Part shown: piece after piece, positions 20,321-29,653 of the stretch
Layout: each line of letters opens with the position of its first letter
Numbering within the stretch: position 1 is the first letter of the stretch
Origin: Atopobium sp. oral taxon 416
GTDB taxonomy: Bacteria; Actinomycetota; Coriobacteriia; Coriobacteriales; Atopobiaceae
Assembly (NCBI RefSeq): GCF_018128285.1
Contig: NZ_CP072380.1
Span: 1,860,001-1,924,000 of the forward strand
Length of the DNA: 64,000 bases
Direction: 5' to 3'
Made by a program: the position numbers and the translations under genes
Notes under the pieces: generated by a model
Seen by the model: only the letters and a program-made list of their open reading frames with translations
What the model was told of the DNA's origin: nothing
Databases searched by the model: none

Positions 20321-21508
20321 ATGCATTACGTAAAAGTGATCGACAATATCGCAAAGAGCATCACCCGCGACGGGGTCGCTGAGCTAGGTGAGGAATACGA
20401 GAAGACCGATGATCTCGAGAGAGCGGATGCCATTCTCGTCCGTGCTTCTGATATCCACGACCTCAAGTTTGGTCCAAATCTTTTGGTCGTCGCCCGTTCC
20501 GGTGCCGGCGTCAACAATATCCCGCTTGAGAAGTGTGCCGAGAGGGGTATCGTCGTCTTCAACGCTCCGGGCGCCAACTCAAACGCCGTCAAGGAACTCG
20601 TGGCTGGCCTCATCCTCACAAACTCCCGTGACACCTGGGACGGTATGAACTGGGTCATCGACCACAGGAATGATCCAAATGTCGTCAAGGACGCCGAAAA
20701 GAACAAGAAGGCCTTCGTAGGCCAGGAAGTGATCGGACGCACGGTCGGCGTGATCGGCTTGGGCGCCGTCGGCTCGAAGGTCGCCAACGCCCTCGTCGCC
20801 CTCGGTATGGATGTCTACGGCTATGACCCCTACCTCTCCGTTGAGCACGCCTGGCAGCTCGACCGTGCAGTCAAACGCGTCGATACCCTCGACGATGTCT
20901 GCAGAGGCATGCAGTACCTGACCGTCCACGTCCCCTCCAAAGAGGACACCCAGCACATGATCAGCACCCACCAGCTGGACCTCCTGGCCCCGGACGCGAT
21001 GCTTCTGAACTATGCCCGCGCTGACATTATCGACGAAGACGCGGTGGGCGCCGCACTGGAGTCCGGCAAGCTCTCGAAATTCATCTGCGACTTTGCGACC
21101 CCGAAGACCGTGAAGATGCCCCGCACCCTGATCACCCCCCACATGGGGGCCTGCACCGGTGAGGCGGAGGACAACTGCGCCCACATGGTGATCGGTGAGA
21201 TGAAGGACTACCTCGAGAACGGCACGATCAGAAACTCCGTCAACTATCCGGCCTGCGACTTTGGCCCGGTCAAGGAGGGCTGCAGAATCGCACTGCTCCA
21301 CAAGAACATCCCAGGTATGATCGGTCAGATCTCAAGCATCTTGGGCAACACCACCGTCAACATTCAGCACATGACCAACGAGGCACAGGGCGCGCACGCC
21401 TATACCCTACTTGACACCACTACGCCGCTGGACCAGAACACGGTTAAGGCCCTCGGGAAAATTGGGGGTATTTACCGTATCCGTATCATCACCCCGACCA
21501 AGTGCTGA
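20321..21508 (+). CDS. serA: D-3-phosphoglycerate dehydrogenase with ACT domain
   Basis: A 395-residue D-isomer 2-hydroxyacid dehydrogenase, the first step of serine synthesis (3-phosphoglycerate to 3-phosphohydroxypyruvate, NAD-dependent). GRTVGVIGLGAVGSKVA (139-155) is the dinucleotide fold, ARSGAGVNNI (58-67) the substrate region, and LLNYARADIIDEDAV holds the catalytic Arg-region. The final 75 residues (LLHKNIPGMIGQISSILGNT...) form an ACT domain, usually the site of serine feedback. It lacks the extra intervening domain of long SerA forms. It starts 12 bases after serC with AAAGGAG upstream. Confidence 0.95.
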   Translation: MHYVKVIDNIAKSITRDGVAELGEEYEKTDDLERADAILVRASDIHDLKFGPNLLVVARSGAGVNNIPLEKCAERGIVVFNAPGANSNAVKELVAGLILTNSRDTWDGMNWVIDHRNDPNVVKDAEKNKKAFVGQEVIGRTVGVIGLGAVGSKVANALVALGMDVYGYDPYLSVEHAWQLDRAVKRVDTLDDVCRGMQYLTVHVPSKEDTQHMISTHQLDLLAPDAMLLNYARADIIDEDAVGAALESGKLSKFICDFATPKTVKMPRTLITPHMGACTGEAEDNCAHMVIGEMKDYLENGTIRNSVNYPACDFGPVKEGCRIALLHKNIPGMIGQISSILGNTTVNIQHMTNEAQGAHAYTLLDTTTPLDQNTVKALGKIGGIYRIRIITPTKC

Positions 21509-21524
21509 GGGATAAGGAGTTGAG

Positions 21525-22784
21525 ATGCATGCGCTTCCATTTAAATGTCTGAGGCCAGCCCCTGACAAGGCGGCTTCCTTTGCGGCCCCTCCCTACGATG
21601 TGTTCGACCGCGCACAGGCCAAAGCCTATGTGAAAGATCACCCGGATTCATTTCTGGCGATCGATTGTCCGGATACTGCATTTCCAGATGGCCACGACAT
21701 GTATGCCGACGACGTCTATACGAAGGCGCGTGAGCTCTACCTCGACTGCGTGCAGAATGGCACCCTCATCGCCGACAACGCCACGTGCTATTACATCTAC
21801 CAGCTGATCCGCAATGGTCACCAACAGACCGGCATCGTCGCCGCCTGCGCGGTAGACGATTACCTCGACGGCACCATCAAGCGCCACGAGTCGACCCGCC
21901 CTGAGAAAGAGCAGGACCGCATCAGGCACATCGAGGCGCTCGATGCCCAGACCGGCCCGGTCTTCCTCGCCTACCGCGATGAGCCAGTCCTCGACGTTAT
22001 CCTCAAAGGCGCCATGTCCGGACAGCCACTTTACGACTTTACCGACGATGAAGGTGTTCGCCAGATTGTCTGGAGAGTCGCCCGCAAGGATGCCACCGAT
22101 GCGATTGAGGCCATGCTGGAGCGCGTCCCCAACGCCTATATCGCCGACGGCCACCACCGTGCCGCGAGCGCCATCAAGGTCTCACAGCACAAACGGGAGC
22201 AGCATCCGGACGCTTCTCCGAATGCGCCCTACAACTACTTCCTGGCGGTGCTCTTCCCTTCCAATCAGCTCAATATCCTGCCCTACGACCGCGTGGTGAA
22301 AGATACCAACGGACTGTCCACAAAGGAGTTCCTGTCCAAAGCCAACGCCGCAGGCTTTGCGACGGTATCCGGACCGTCCAGTGAGCTGGCTTCTCCGGCA
22401 CAGCGTCACGATTTTGGCGTGTATGTCAGCGGCAGCTGGTACACTCTCCGCTATCAACCCACCGAAGCGGAGGAGCACGATCCGGTCAAACGGCTCGACT
22501 GCTCTATCCTGCAGGACCGCCTGCTGGGGCCGATCTTGGGCATCAGAAATGCACGGGAAGATCCCCGCATTTCCTTTGTCGGCGGCATCGAAGGCACGAA
22601 GGCGCTGGTATCCGCTGCCGGTGAGAACGGTATCGCCTTCTCGATGTTCCCTACCTCAATGGACGAGGTGATGGCAGCAGCGGACGCGGGCAAGCTGATG
22701 CCGCCCAAGTCCACCTGGTTTGAGCCAAAGCTAAGATCTGGCCTCTTTATCAGGCCGTTGGGCGCCGTCTCCGCGAAGCATTAG
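21525..22784 (+). CDS. DUF1015 protein in serine operon, SerK-like motif
   Basis: A 419-residue DUF1015 (COG4198) protein, third gene of the serC-serA operon, starting 16 bases after serA with AAGGAG upstream. The core motif ADGHHRAASA (207-216) resembles the DGHHR of the ParB-like serine kinase SerK. KRHE (119-122) and the DKAASFAAPPYDV N-terminus are further conserved DUF1015 features. No signal peptide or membrane segment is seen. No serB (phosphoserine phosphatase) lies nearby. Operon position and motif suggest a step involving serine or phosphoserine, but the reaction is not established for this family, as far as I know. Confidence 0.87.
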   Translation: MHALPFKCLRPAPDKAASFAAPPYDVFDRAQAKAYVKDHPDSFLAIDCPDTAFPDGHDMYADDVYTKARELYLDCVQNGTLIADNATCYYIYQLIRNGHQQTGIVAACAVDDYLDGTIKRHESTRPEKEQDRIRHIEALDAQTGPVFLAYRDEPVLDVILKGAMSGQPLYDFTDDEGVRQIVWRVARKDATDAIEAMLERVPNAYIADGHHRAASAIKVSQHKREQHPDASPNAPYNYFLAVLFPSNQLNILPYDRVVKDTNGLSTKEFLSKANAAGFATVSGPSSELASPAQRHDFGVYVSGSWYTLRYQPTEAEEHDPVKRLDCSILQDRLLGPILGIRNAREDPRISFVGGIEGTKALVSAAGENGIAFSMFPTSMDEVMAAADAGKLMPPKSTWFEPKLRSGLFIRPLGAVSAKH

Positions 22785-22820
22785 CTCGACACAACTGAAC
22801 GCTTATAGCCAAGGAGCACA

Positions 22821-22843
22821 GGTACTGAGTACCCCCGTTTTTT
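22821..22843 (+). terminator. Weak terminator after serC-serA-DUF1015
   Basis: Short stem GGTAC/GTACC with a three-base loop, followed by CCCG and six Ts. The stem is short, so efficiency is uncertain. Confidence 0.4.
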
Positions 22844-22974
22844 GTATCCATATGGGCTTGGGCGTACCCCTTTAGGCGCGCCACACGACTTTCCTGATCC
22901 TGTGAAAGTGGGGGTTAGAGCGTATAGTGAAGGCTGCATCGACACCCTATCAGGAGAGATTTGAGAGTTTGACT

Positions 22975-24222
22975 ATGGCAGACATACACACGATTCTCGT
23001 TGGGCAATCCGGCGGTCCTACTGCGGCGGTCAATGCAAGCTTGGCAGGTGTGATCAGCGCGGCACGGAAAGCCCAGATCCACATTCTCGGAATGCGCTAC
23101 GGAATCGAAGGCCTGCTGGATGGGCACGAGCCGATTGACCTGACTGAGACGCTGCCCACGAAGCGTGATCTGGAACTCTTGGCCCGCACCCCCTCAAGCT
23201 ACCTCGGCAGTTGCCGCTACAAGTTACCCGATATGTATGAGAATCCCTCAGACTACGAGCAGCTCTTCAAATACTTCGATGAACGTCAGGCTGATGGAGT
23301 GCTCTACCTCGGGGGCAACGATTCGATGGATACGATTGACAAGCTCTCCGCCTATGGAGCGCAGCATCAGCTGCCGCAGCGCTTTGTCGGGGTCCCCAAG
23401 ACGATCGACAACGATCTGATGGAGATCGACCACACTCCGGGATACGGCTCCGCCGCAAAATTTGTCGCGACCTGTGTGAGCGAGATCGCCCGGGACTCGA
23501 GCGTCTATGACCTGAAGAGCGCAACCGTGGTCGAGATCATGGGACGCGATGCCGGCTGGTTGGCAGCCTCAGCCGCGCTCGCCTCAGCCCCTGAGCTCCC
23601 CTGCCCGGACCTCATCCTGCTACCGGAGCGGCCGGTTACGGCCGAAGCACTCTGCAAGCGGGTCCGAGAGCTCTTAGAGCGGAAGAACACCGTCGTGATC
23701 GCCTCAAGCGAGGAGCTACATACGCCTGAAGGGGTACCCTTAAGCGAAGCGGGCGCAGGCTCCGTCACTACGGATGCCTTTGGGCACAAAGCTTCCCTTT
23801 CCGGCACTTCTCGCTATCTCGCCTCGGCCATTCAGAACAAGCTACACGTGAAGACCCGCGCAGTTGAGCTGTCCACCTTACAGCGCAGCGCCAGCCACTG
23901 TGCGAGCGCCTGTGATCTGAAAGAGGCCTACAAGCTCGGAGCCGCAGGTGTCAACGCAGTGCTCGCAGGCAAGACAGGGGTCATGACTACGCTGGTGAGG
24001 GACAGCGATCTCCCCTATGCGACGCATCTTGAGACTGTCGCTGTGTCAAAGGTGGCAAACAAGATCCGAACAATGCCGGATGCACTGATCTCTGAAGACG
24101 GAATGAACGTCACCCAAGCCTACCTCGACTATGCGCGTCCCTTGATCTCAGGCGAGGTGAGCCAACTCACCATAGACGGTATCCCCGCCCACATTGCGGC
24201 GCTCGATCCGCTGGAAGCCTAA
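22975..24222 (+). CDS. Diphosphate--fructose-6-phosphate 1-phosphotransferase (PPi-PFK)
   Basis: A 415-residue phosphofructokinase: fructose 6-phosphate + PPi to fructose 1,6-bisphosphate + Pi, reversible. GQSGGPTAAVNAS (10-22) is the N-terminal phosphate loop. YLGGNDSMDT (111-120) has Asp116 where ATP-PFKs have Gly, and VPKTIDNDL (140-148) has Lys where ATP-PFKs have Gly; both changes are the known marks of PPi use. The start is ATG 22975. AGGAGA is 18 bases upstream, so TTG 22969, two codons earlier, is a possible alternative; a longer GTG start at 22927 lacks a better site. Confidence 0.92.
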   Translation: MADIHTILVGQSGGPTAAVNASLAGVISAARKAQIHILGMRYGIEGLLDGHEPIDLTETLPTKRDLELLARTPSSYLGSCRYKLPDMYENPSDYEQLFKYFDERQADGVLYLGGNDSMDTIDKLSAYGAQHQLPQRFVGVPKTIDNDLMEIDHTPGYGSAAKFVATCVSEIARDSSVYDLKSATVVEIMGRDAGWLAASAALASAPELPCPDLILLPERPVTAEALCKRVRELLERKNTVVIASSEELHTPEGVPLSEAGAGSVTTDAFGHKASLSGTSRYLASAIQNKLHVKTRAVELSTLQRSASHCASACDLKEAYKLGAAGVNAVLAGKTGVMTTLVRDSDLPYATHLETVAVSKVANKIRTMPDALISEDGMNVTQAYLDYARPLISGEVSQLTIDGIPAHIAALDPLEA

Positions 24223-24233
24223 GCCATCTGCAC

Positions 24234-24560
24234 TCAGTTCCCCAGATTCTCCTGGGCGTGCTCGAGGCTGACTGCAATGAGGGTTTTGACATGATCGTCA
24301 GAGAGTGAGTAGAGCACGCGCTGCCCGTCTCGTTGTGAGACCACAAGACCTCGGTCGCGCAACAGGCGCAACTGATGCGAGATGGCAGATTGGGACACGT
24401 GAGTGAGCTCCTGCAACTCACTTACAGAATGCTCACAGATGCAGAGCGCACAGAGAATCTGGAAACGGGTGTAGTCAGACAGAGCATCAAAGATCTGTGT
24501 GGCGTTGTAGATAATATCGTCGTCCTGCATTGCCTTTTCCATTGCTTTAATCTCAGACAT
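24234..24560 (-). CDS. ArsR/SmtB-family metal-sensing repressor
   Basis: A 108-residue winged-helix repressor. The recognition helix region is HVSQSAISHQLRLLRDRGLV (54-73). The C-terminal helix carries Asp88, His90, His101 and Glu104, exactly the D-x-H-x10-H-x2-E spacing of the alpha-5 Zn/Co site of SmtB and CzrA. The alpha-3 region has CIC (40-42) in place of the ELCVCDL of ArsR/CadC. It is therefore expected to release DNA on binding Zn(II) or Co(II). No metal transporter lies next to it, so its target is likely elsewhere or its own promoter. Confidence 0.88.
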   Translation of the reverse strand: MSEIKAMEKAMQDDDIIYNATQIFDALSDYTRFQILCALCICEHSVSELQELTHVSQSAISHQLRLLRDRGLVVSQRDGQRVLYSLSDDHVKTLIAVSLEHAQENLGN

Positions 24561-25041
24561 CGATGCTCCGTCTCCCCTTCTTGTTCTGGCGATATCATAT
24601 TTTGATTGCTGTGATTGTAGCTGTGCTCTTCTGTTCTTACCCCATTTCGGGTATATTCATTGCAGCGATAGAGTCTCCCCTAATCCACGTCGAATCGAAG
24701 ACAAAGAGAGGATTACTGCTAGATTTTCCAACAGTGGCCTTTTCGATATGAGATCCTACGTTCACGGTGTCTGTACTATGATCTTGGGTATTACTCACCC
24801 CTCATCCTGTAGAGTGAACTGTTCTTCGACGCTACTAAAATATTTGCTGGAGCATTTGAGAGACAAACCACGCTGTATCGGGCAGGCTGCCTCCCTGTTC
24901 AGGCTTGTTCGTACTACCTTGTTCCCCTCTTACAGGGATCTATCTTTCTGATTGGTAATGACCCAAAAGGGTAAACAATGCATACTGTAGAGAAACTATT
25001 TGTGGCGTGGGGAGAGAATAATCGGCAATAGGAGCTACTTG
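24561..25041. other. Intergenic region upstream of TPR protein
   Basis: About 480 bp, AT-richer than its surroundings. A short hydrophobic reading frame (24563-24751) exists but has no ribosome site. I see no supported gene. It should contain promoters for the divergent regulator and the TPR gene. Confidence 0.45.
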
Positions 25042-27240
25042 ATGGATGAAGAGAATAACAGAGACGAATCGTTGCGCCTGAGCTCCGCGCACGATGATAG
25101 AGGTGAAACAGGGAAACTCGTCGATACGCTCACCATGCGCATATTGGAGAGCGACAATGCAATCGCTGAGCTGAAGGCGCAGGTCGGCGATATCAGGACG
25201 CGTCAGGCAGACTCCGCCGAGGAGCTCACGGCTGACCACTTGGGAAGAAGCGGCGTAAGACCCCCGAGCGAGCTGGAACTCTTCTATGCCCGTATGCTCG
25301 AGGAAGCCGGCCTCTTCTCAAAGGACATAACCCTTCCTCCCCTCACGGTGATCAAGTTGGAGCGCAGCCAGCTTCTGTATTTACGGACGCAGGAGCCCCG
25401 GGTCTCCTATGGGGCAAAGCTTGAGATACTGCGGCTTGAGGCCGCCCTCAATGCGCTGCAGTTTGCACTCAACTACACCAAGGACCCGGAGCACCTGAGC
25501 GAAGCTGATGCCTATCAGATCAACCAACGGGTGGCACACTCGATCACCTCACAGATCCCCACGATCGGCGACAAAGGGCCGACGCAGGGCGAATACTTTA
25601 CTGACGGAGAATGGGCAGTCAGAAAAGGCATAGCAATGGAGATGGAGAGCTTCAAGCTCCCCTACCGCCTCGAAGCTGACTACCGCGTCAACATGCAGGA
25701 CGGGAATGTCGCCTTTGAGCTGGAGACCACGCCGGCGCAGTGCTTCCCCAAATCCGCCTGGGTCCAGGGCCTCAAGCGCATTGTCCCCACGACCGCGCTG
25801 ATGCGCAAACGTGGGGCGAGCCAGTATGCGATGCGCGTCGGGATCCTCCTCGCTGCCGCAGCGTTTCGCTGCACCCCCAAAGTCAAACATGTCTTTGTGG
25901 CTGCAGTGCACACCTCCGGCAACAAACGCGAGTGCCTGTACAGCATCGAGTTCAACCGTGCCCAATTCGCACAGCTGAACCTGGACGAGATTCACCATCC
26001 CCTCATGATATTCGCGCAGTTCAATGCCCACATGGACCCCTACAACGAGACGCTGAACCCGATCCCCCAGGACCTCTTCCTGAGCGATGAGCGCTTCTGC
26101 CCACCCTTCCGCTATGAGCCGGTTGAGACCTCGAAGCGAAACCTGCAGGATTCCTTGGCCTATGCCCTGGGCACCGACAGGGTACGCAACCTCGGTATCA
26201 ACGAAGGCGGGCAGCGTGTCCGGCTGGCGGAGACCATCGGCCGCTACCTCGGCAACTCCACCTCGCAGGACGTGAACACCCTGCTCACCTACACCAAGAA
26301 CCAGAAGAATCAGGACATCCAGGAAGCGGCGAAGCGTACGATCTCCAAGCTGATCGACGGGACGCTCTCCCCCCATGACCCGCTGGCGATTGAGCGTGAG
26401 TTCACCGACGGCGATGTCTTGACGCAGGCGATCCACAAAGCGCAGCGTATGGAGACTGAGCAGACCCAGCAGGCATCCAATATCCTGGAGGAGGCGCTCG
26501 ACGACTACGAGAGCGACCATCTGTTCCTGGACAGCGACGAGGAGGTCTACCGCTTCTTCCGCAGCTATTCCGACCGCGTCATGTACAACAAGCTGAAGGC
26601 GAAGCCGAATCAGAAGGTCACGCTGCTCCCTGACTCCTACTACCAGATCCATCTGATGCTTGCGACTGATAACCTGGAGCTCGGGCAGAACGAAAAGGCA
26701 AAGCAGTTCGGACGGCGCATCATCGAGTTTGCGCCTCAGGATCCCAACGGCTTTCTGTTGGTAGCCCGTGCCCAAGCCTCCCAACAGCACATCCACTCCG
26801 CGAGCAACACCCTCTCGAAGCTCTTGGAGATCGCCTACGATCCGCAGACCGTGGGTTCCACCTATGCTGCACTAGGCGCGATCTTTGAGCAGATCGGGGA
26901 CGACAAGACTGCTGCAGCCTGCTACTCACGCAGCATGCAGTTCGCGTCGAGCACCTATCTGATGTCCTCCTTCGCGCTCAACCAGATCATGCAGAAGCAT
27001 CCCGGCACCTACCTGTCCCTCAAGAACAACAAGGGCGTCGACTATCAGCTGACTTCACACCAGATCCCGATCGCACCGACAGAGGAGATCTCAGAGATCT
27101 TCTACAATGCGCTCAGGGCCTCTTTTGACGCTGAGGTCTTCCCGGTTGCGAAGAACTTTATCGACACCCTCTCGATGCTCTCAGGCGACGATGTGGTGGT
27201 CGATATCAACCACTCGATGGAAGGCGAACCGGATCGGTGA
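25042..27240 (+). CDS. Large cytosolic TPR-containing protein of unknown function
   Basis: A 732-residue protein with no signal peptide or membrane span that I recognise. The first 50 residues are charged and helical. The central part (about 60-450) contains mixed alpha/beta stretches with no domain I can name. The C-terminal third reads as tetratricopeptide helices: LMLATDNLELGQNEKAKQFG, VARAQASQQHIHSASNTL and TYAALGAIFEQIGDDKTAAA match the TPR pattern of small and large residues. ATG 25042 was preferred because GGAG lies at 25031-25034; an earlier start lacks a site. A scaffold or partner-binding role is likely; the actual function is unknown. Confidence 0.8.
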   Translation: MDEENNRDESLRLSSAHDDRGETGKLVDTLTMRILESDNAIAELKAQVGDIRTRQADSAEELTADHLGRSGVRPPSELELFYARMLEEAGLFSKDITLPPLTVIKLERSQLLYLRTQEPRVSYGAKLEILRLEAALNALQFALNYTKDPEHLSEADAYQINQRVAHSITSQIPTIGDKGPTQGEYFTDGEWAVRKGIAMEMESFKLPYRLEADYRVNMQDGNVAFELETTPAQCFPKSAWVQGLKRIVPTTALMRKRGASQYAMRVGILLAAAAFRCTPKVKHVFVAAVHTSGNKRECLYSIEFNRAQFAQLNLDEIHHPLMIFAQFNAHMDPYNETLNPIPQDLFLSDERFCPPFRYEPVETSKRNLQDSLAYALGTDRVRNLGINEGGQRVRLAETIGRYLGNSTSQDVNTLLTYTKNQKNQDIQEAAKRTISKLIDGTLSPHDPLAIEREFTDGDVLTQAIHKAQRMETEQTQQASNILEEALDDYESDHLFLDSDEEVYRFFRSYSDRVMYNKLKAKPNQKVTLLPDSYYQIHLMLATDNLELGQNEKAKQFGRRIIEFAPQDPNGFLLVARAQASQQHIHSASNTLSKLLEIAYDPQTVGSTYAALGAIFEQIGDDKTAAACYSRSMQFASSTYLMSSFALNQIMQKHPGTYLSLKNNKGVDYQLTSHQIPIAPTEEISEIFYNALRASFDAEVFPVAKNFIDTLSMLSGDDVVVDINHSMEGEPDR

Positions 27241-27266
27241 CACCGTGCACCATTCGATTGTTACAA

Positions 27267-27305
27267 ACAGGGGCCTCCTACATCACACGGTGCAGGAGCC
27301 CCTGT
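27267..27305. terminator. Hairpin between TPR gene and dipeptidase
   Basis: ACAGGGGCCTCCT pairs with AGGAGCCCCTGT with one bulge, between convergent genes. There is no long T run, so it is only a probable terminator. Confidence 0.55.
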
Positions 27306-27330
27306 CATATCCTCTGTCAGTGCGTCTCAG

Positions 27331-28743
27331 CTACAGATCGAGCTGCATCAGGCGCGCGATGCTCAGGATGTAGACCTTGAGTGCCAGCTTCAGTTGGTCT
27401 TCCTCGATGCCCTCGTCCGGCCCGTGCTCGACGGCGACCCAGGGGGGATCCTCAACGCGGGAGTCATGGGGACCGAAGGCGCAGGCGTTCTTGAAGTGGC
27501 GGGCATAGGTGCCGCCGCCGATCGTGAACGCTTCATCGTGGCGTCCGGTGTATTCGTTGTAGGCGCCCAGGAGCGTCTGGATCTCCGGAGTGCGGGGGTC
27601 CGTATAGAAAGGGGCCATATCCTCAACACAGCGATAGGCCACGCCAAAGGGCGCAGCGGTCTTCGTCAGCGCCGCGCTGATCGTATCCATATCGGTTGAG
27701 TTGGGATAACGGATATCGGCGGTCTGGGTGAAGGCGCCATCCTGTTCCGCAATGGTGCCGCCGGAAGCGCTCAGCTTGCCGAAGGTCTCATTTTCAGAGG
27801 TGATGCCCAGCTCTGTGCCTTCCCAGTCCGCAAAGATGTGGCGCTCAAACTCGAAGAACTGCTTCTCGGCACCTTCCACAAGGCTGTTATCCACCATGTA
27901 GTTGACGAGAATCCCGATCGCGTTCTGGGCATCCCACGGCATTGAGGCGTGCCCACCTTTGCCGTGCGCGGTCAGCTTCACGGTGCCGTCGTCCTGCGGT
28001 TCCATCTCGATGTTGTCCTGCTTCGGGAGCTTGGTGGCATCCGCGACGATCGTCATATGCGCCAGGCCGGGGATTGCGTTAACGACCGTGCCTGCATGGA
28101 AGTCTTTGATTGTGTCCGCAATTGCGGGAGTGGTGAATTCGACGAGCATACGCCCTTTCTCACCGCAGATCAGCGGAAAGTCCGCATCCGGGGTGAAGAG
28201 GAAGTCGGGCTGTGGGTAGTGGTCCAGATACCACTCCACATCCCTCATGTGGGTCTCCTCGTTGCAGCCTACCAGACAGCGCAGCGTGTACGGCAGTTTC
28301 TTTCCGGTTTTCTGTACCTGCTTCACAAAGAAGTGGGCAGCATAGAGCGAAAGGACAAACGGTCCCTTATCGTCAAGCGTGCCCCTACCTAAGAGGTAAC
28401 CGTCCCGGCGCGTCACCTTTAAAGGATCGGTATGCCAGCCGATGCCAGTCGGCACGATATCGGTATGGGCGATCGTGGCGATCTGTCTTTCTGACTCTCC
28501 GGGTAGATCTGCAAAGCCGATATAGCCCTCACCGTTGTGCGGCTCGAGCCCGAGCTTCTCTGCAATGGTGAGACCCTGCTGCAGCGCCTCATAGGACTTG
28601 GGGCCAAACGGCTTTCCCGGTTCTGCATGGGGGATGTCTTCCACCGACTCGATGTGCACCATCGAGTCGATATCGTTGACGATGGACTCCCACTCTTCGT
28701 CGACGTAGCTGTCTATCTGTTGTTTCAAGGCCTCATCAGCCAT
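27331..28743 (-). CDS. M20 family Sapep/PepV-type dipeptidase
   Basis: A 470-residue di-metal peptidase of family M20A, releasing amino acids from dipeptides in the cytosol. Metal ligands are His93 in IAHTDIVPTG (with Asp95 in support) and Asp124 in GRGTLDDKGP. CNEETHMRD near 154-162 has the catalytic and bridging Glu, and GGGTYARHF near the C-terminus carries the final His. The lid domain lies between about 180 and 390, as in PepV. Length equals the family norm. It is transcribed divergently from the HAD gene. Known Sapep members prefer Mn2+, which I infer here. Confidence 0.92.
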   Translation of the reverse strand: MADEALKQQIDSYVDEEWESIVNDIDSMVHIESVEDIPHAEPGKPFGPKSYEALQQGLTIAEKLGLEPHNGEGYIGFADLPGESERQIATIAHTDIVPTGIGWHTDPLKVTRRDGYLLGRGTLDDKGPFVLSLYAAHFFVKQVQKTGKKLPYTLRCLVGCNEETHMRDVEWYLDHYPQPDFLFTPDADFPLICGEKGRMLVEFTTPAIADTIKDFHAGTVVNAIPGLAHMTIVADATKLPKQDNIEMEPQDDGTVKLTAHGKGGHASMPWDAQNAIGILVNYMVDNSLVEGAEKQFFEFERHIFADWEGTELGITSENETFGKLSASGGTIAEQDGAFTQTADIRYPNSTDMDTISAALTKTAAPFGVAYRCVEDMAPFYTDPRTPEIQTLLGAYNEYTGRHDEAFTIGGGTYARHFKNACAFGPHDSRVEDPPWVAVEHGPDEGIEEDQLKLALKVYILSIARLMQLDL

Positions 28744-28867
28744 GGAGAACTCCTTCTATCTCGTATGAACGTTGTATACACTTGTCCTATCGTATCCCTT
28801 CATATGTCCCACACGCTGAGCGCTGTGCTAAGGTAGCCGTTGTATTTGATTGAGGAGAAAGGCAACT

Positions 28868-29569
28868 ATGGCAGAAGGACAGACAACGCTTGCAGCGGAT
28901 TCCCCCAATTTTATGTGGCCACCCCACTTTGGGGGCGCCATCTTCGACTTCGACGGGACAATCTCGGATACCGCAAGCCTCTGGGAGGATATCGACCGAA
29001 AATTCTTAGCTGAACGTAACATCCCATACAGCGTGGAGTTCCCTCGCACACTTTCTGCCATGGGATTCGATCAGGGTGCCAAGTACACCGTGGAGCACTA
29101 CCACTTGAATGAGGACCCGAAGGACATCGTGAACGAGTGGATGCGCATGAGCCAGAACGCCTATAGAACCGAAGCCGTGCTGCGTCCGGGCGTCGTACCC
29201 TACCTCAGGGCCCTGAGATCTGCCCACATCCCCTATGCGCTCGCTACGACCAATACCTCAGACCTGTTGGACTCCATGCAGCGCATCCCGATCAGGGAGC
29301 TCTTCCCCATCCGCGTCTTTGGGGCGGATGTGGCGCACACGAAGGACCACCCGGACATCTATCTGGAAGCAGCACATCGCCTCAACGTAGCGCCTGACCG
29401 CTGCATTGTCTTTGAGGACCTCGCGGTCGCACTGCGCGCTGCCAACCAGGCAGGCTGTATCACCTGTGCGATCGCCTCAGGGGATCCATTGCAGCATGTC
29501 ACTGAGGTCCAGGAGATCGCCGACGTCTTCCTCTCCGACTGGAAGGCAATTCCGGTCCCAAAGCGATAA
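28868..29569 (+). CDS. HAD-superfamily phosphatase, beta-phosphoglucomutase-like
   Basis: A 233-residue HAD subfamily IA enzyme. Asp27 (nucleophile) and Asp29 lie in AIFDFDGTISD, ALATTNTSD is motif II with Thr, K of VAHTKDHPDIYLEAA is motif III, and FEDLAVALRAA is motif IV with the acidic pair E-D. The helical cap inserts after motif I, giving a class C1 cap. GAGGAGAAAGG precedes the ATG. The fold is clear, but substrate is not: the family includes sugar phosphate mutases and phosphatases. A hairpin terminator follows, so it is a single-gene unit. Confidence 0.87.
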   Translation: MAEGQTTLAADSPNFMWPPHFGGAIFDFDGTISDTASLWEDIDRKFLAERNIPYSVEFPRTLSAMGFDQGAKYTVEHYHLNEDPKDIVNEWMRMSQNAYRTEAVLRPGVVPYLRALRSAHIPYALATTNTSDLLDSMQRIPIRELFPIRVFGADVAHTKDHPDIYLEAAHRLNVAPDRCIVFEDLAVALRAANQAGCITCAIASGDPLQHVTEVQEIADVFLSDWKAIPVPKR

Positions 29570-29581
29570 GCCTACAGATAT

Positions 29582-29605
29582 GCCCTCTCCCGCATGGGAG
29601 AGGGC
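29582..29605. terminator. Hairpin terminator between HAD gene and cspA
   Basis: Perfect 10-bp stem GCCCTCTCCC/GGGAGAGGGC with GCAT loop. The following T tract is weak. Confidence 0.7.
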
Positions 29606-29653
29606 ACCATTTCGTTTGATATGAAAAGAGATACCTGCTAAGAGGTAAAAACT

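Noticed and set aside
24563-24751. Small hydrophobic reading frame divergent from the ArsR gene
   Set aside because: No ribosome site; its start touches the regulator's start. One hydrophobic stretch in AT-rich DNA is expected by chance.
25549-26796. 415-codon minus-strand frame opposite the TPR gene
   Set aside because: Shadow frame. The plus-strand gene has a ribosome site and protein-like TPR pattern; the minus frame has Val/Leu/Arg/Gly bias and no motif.
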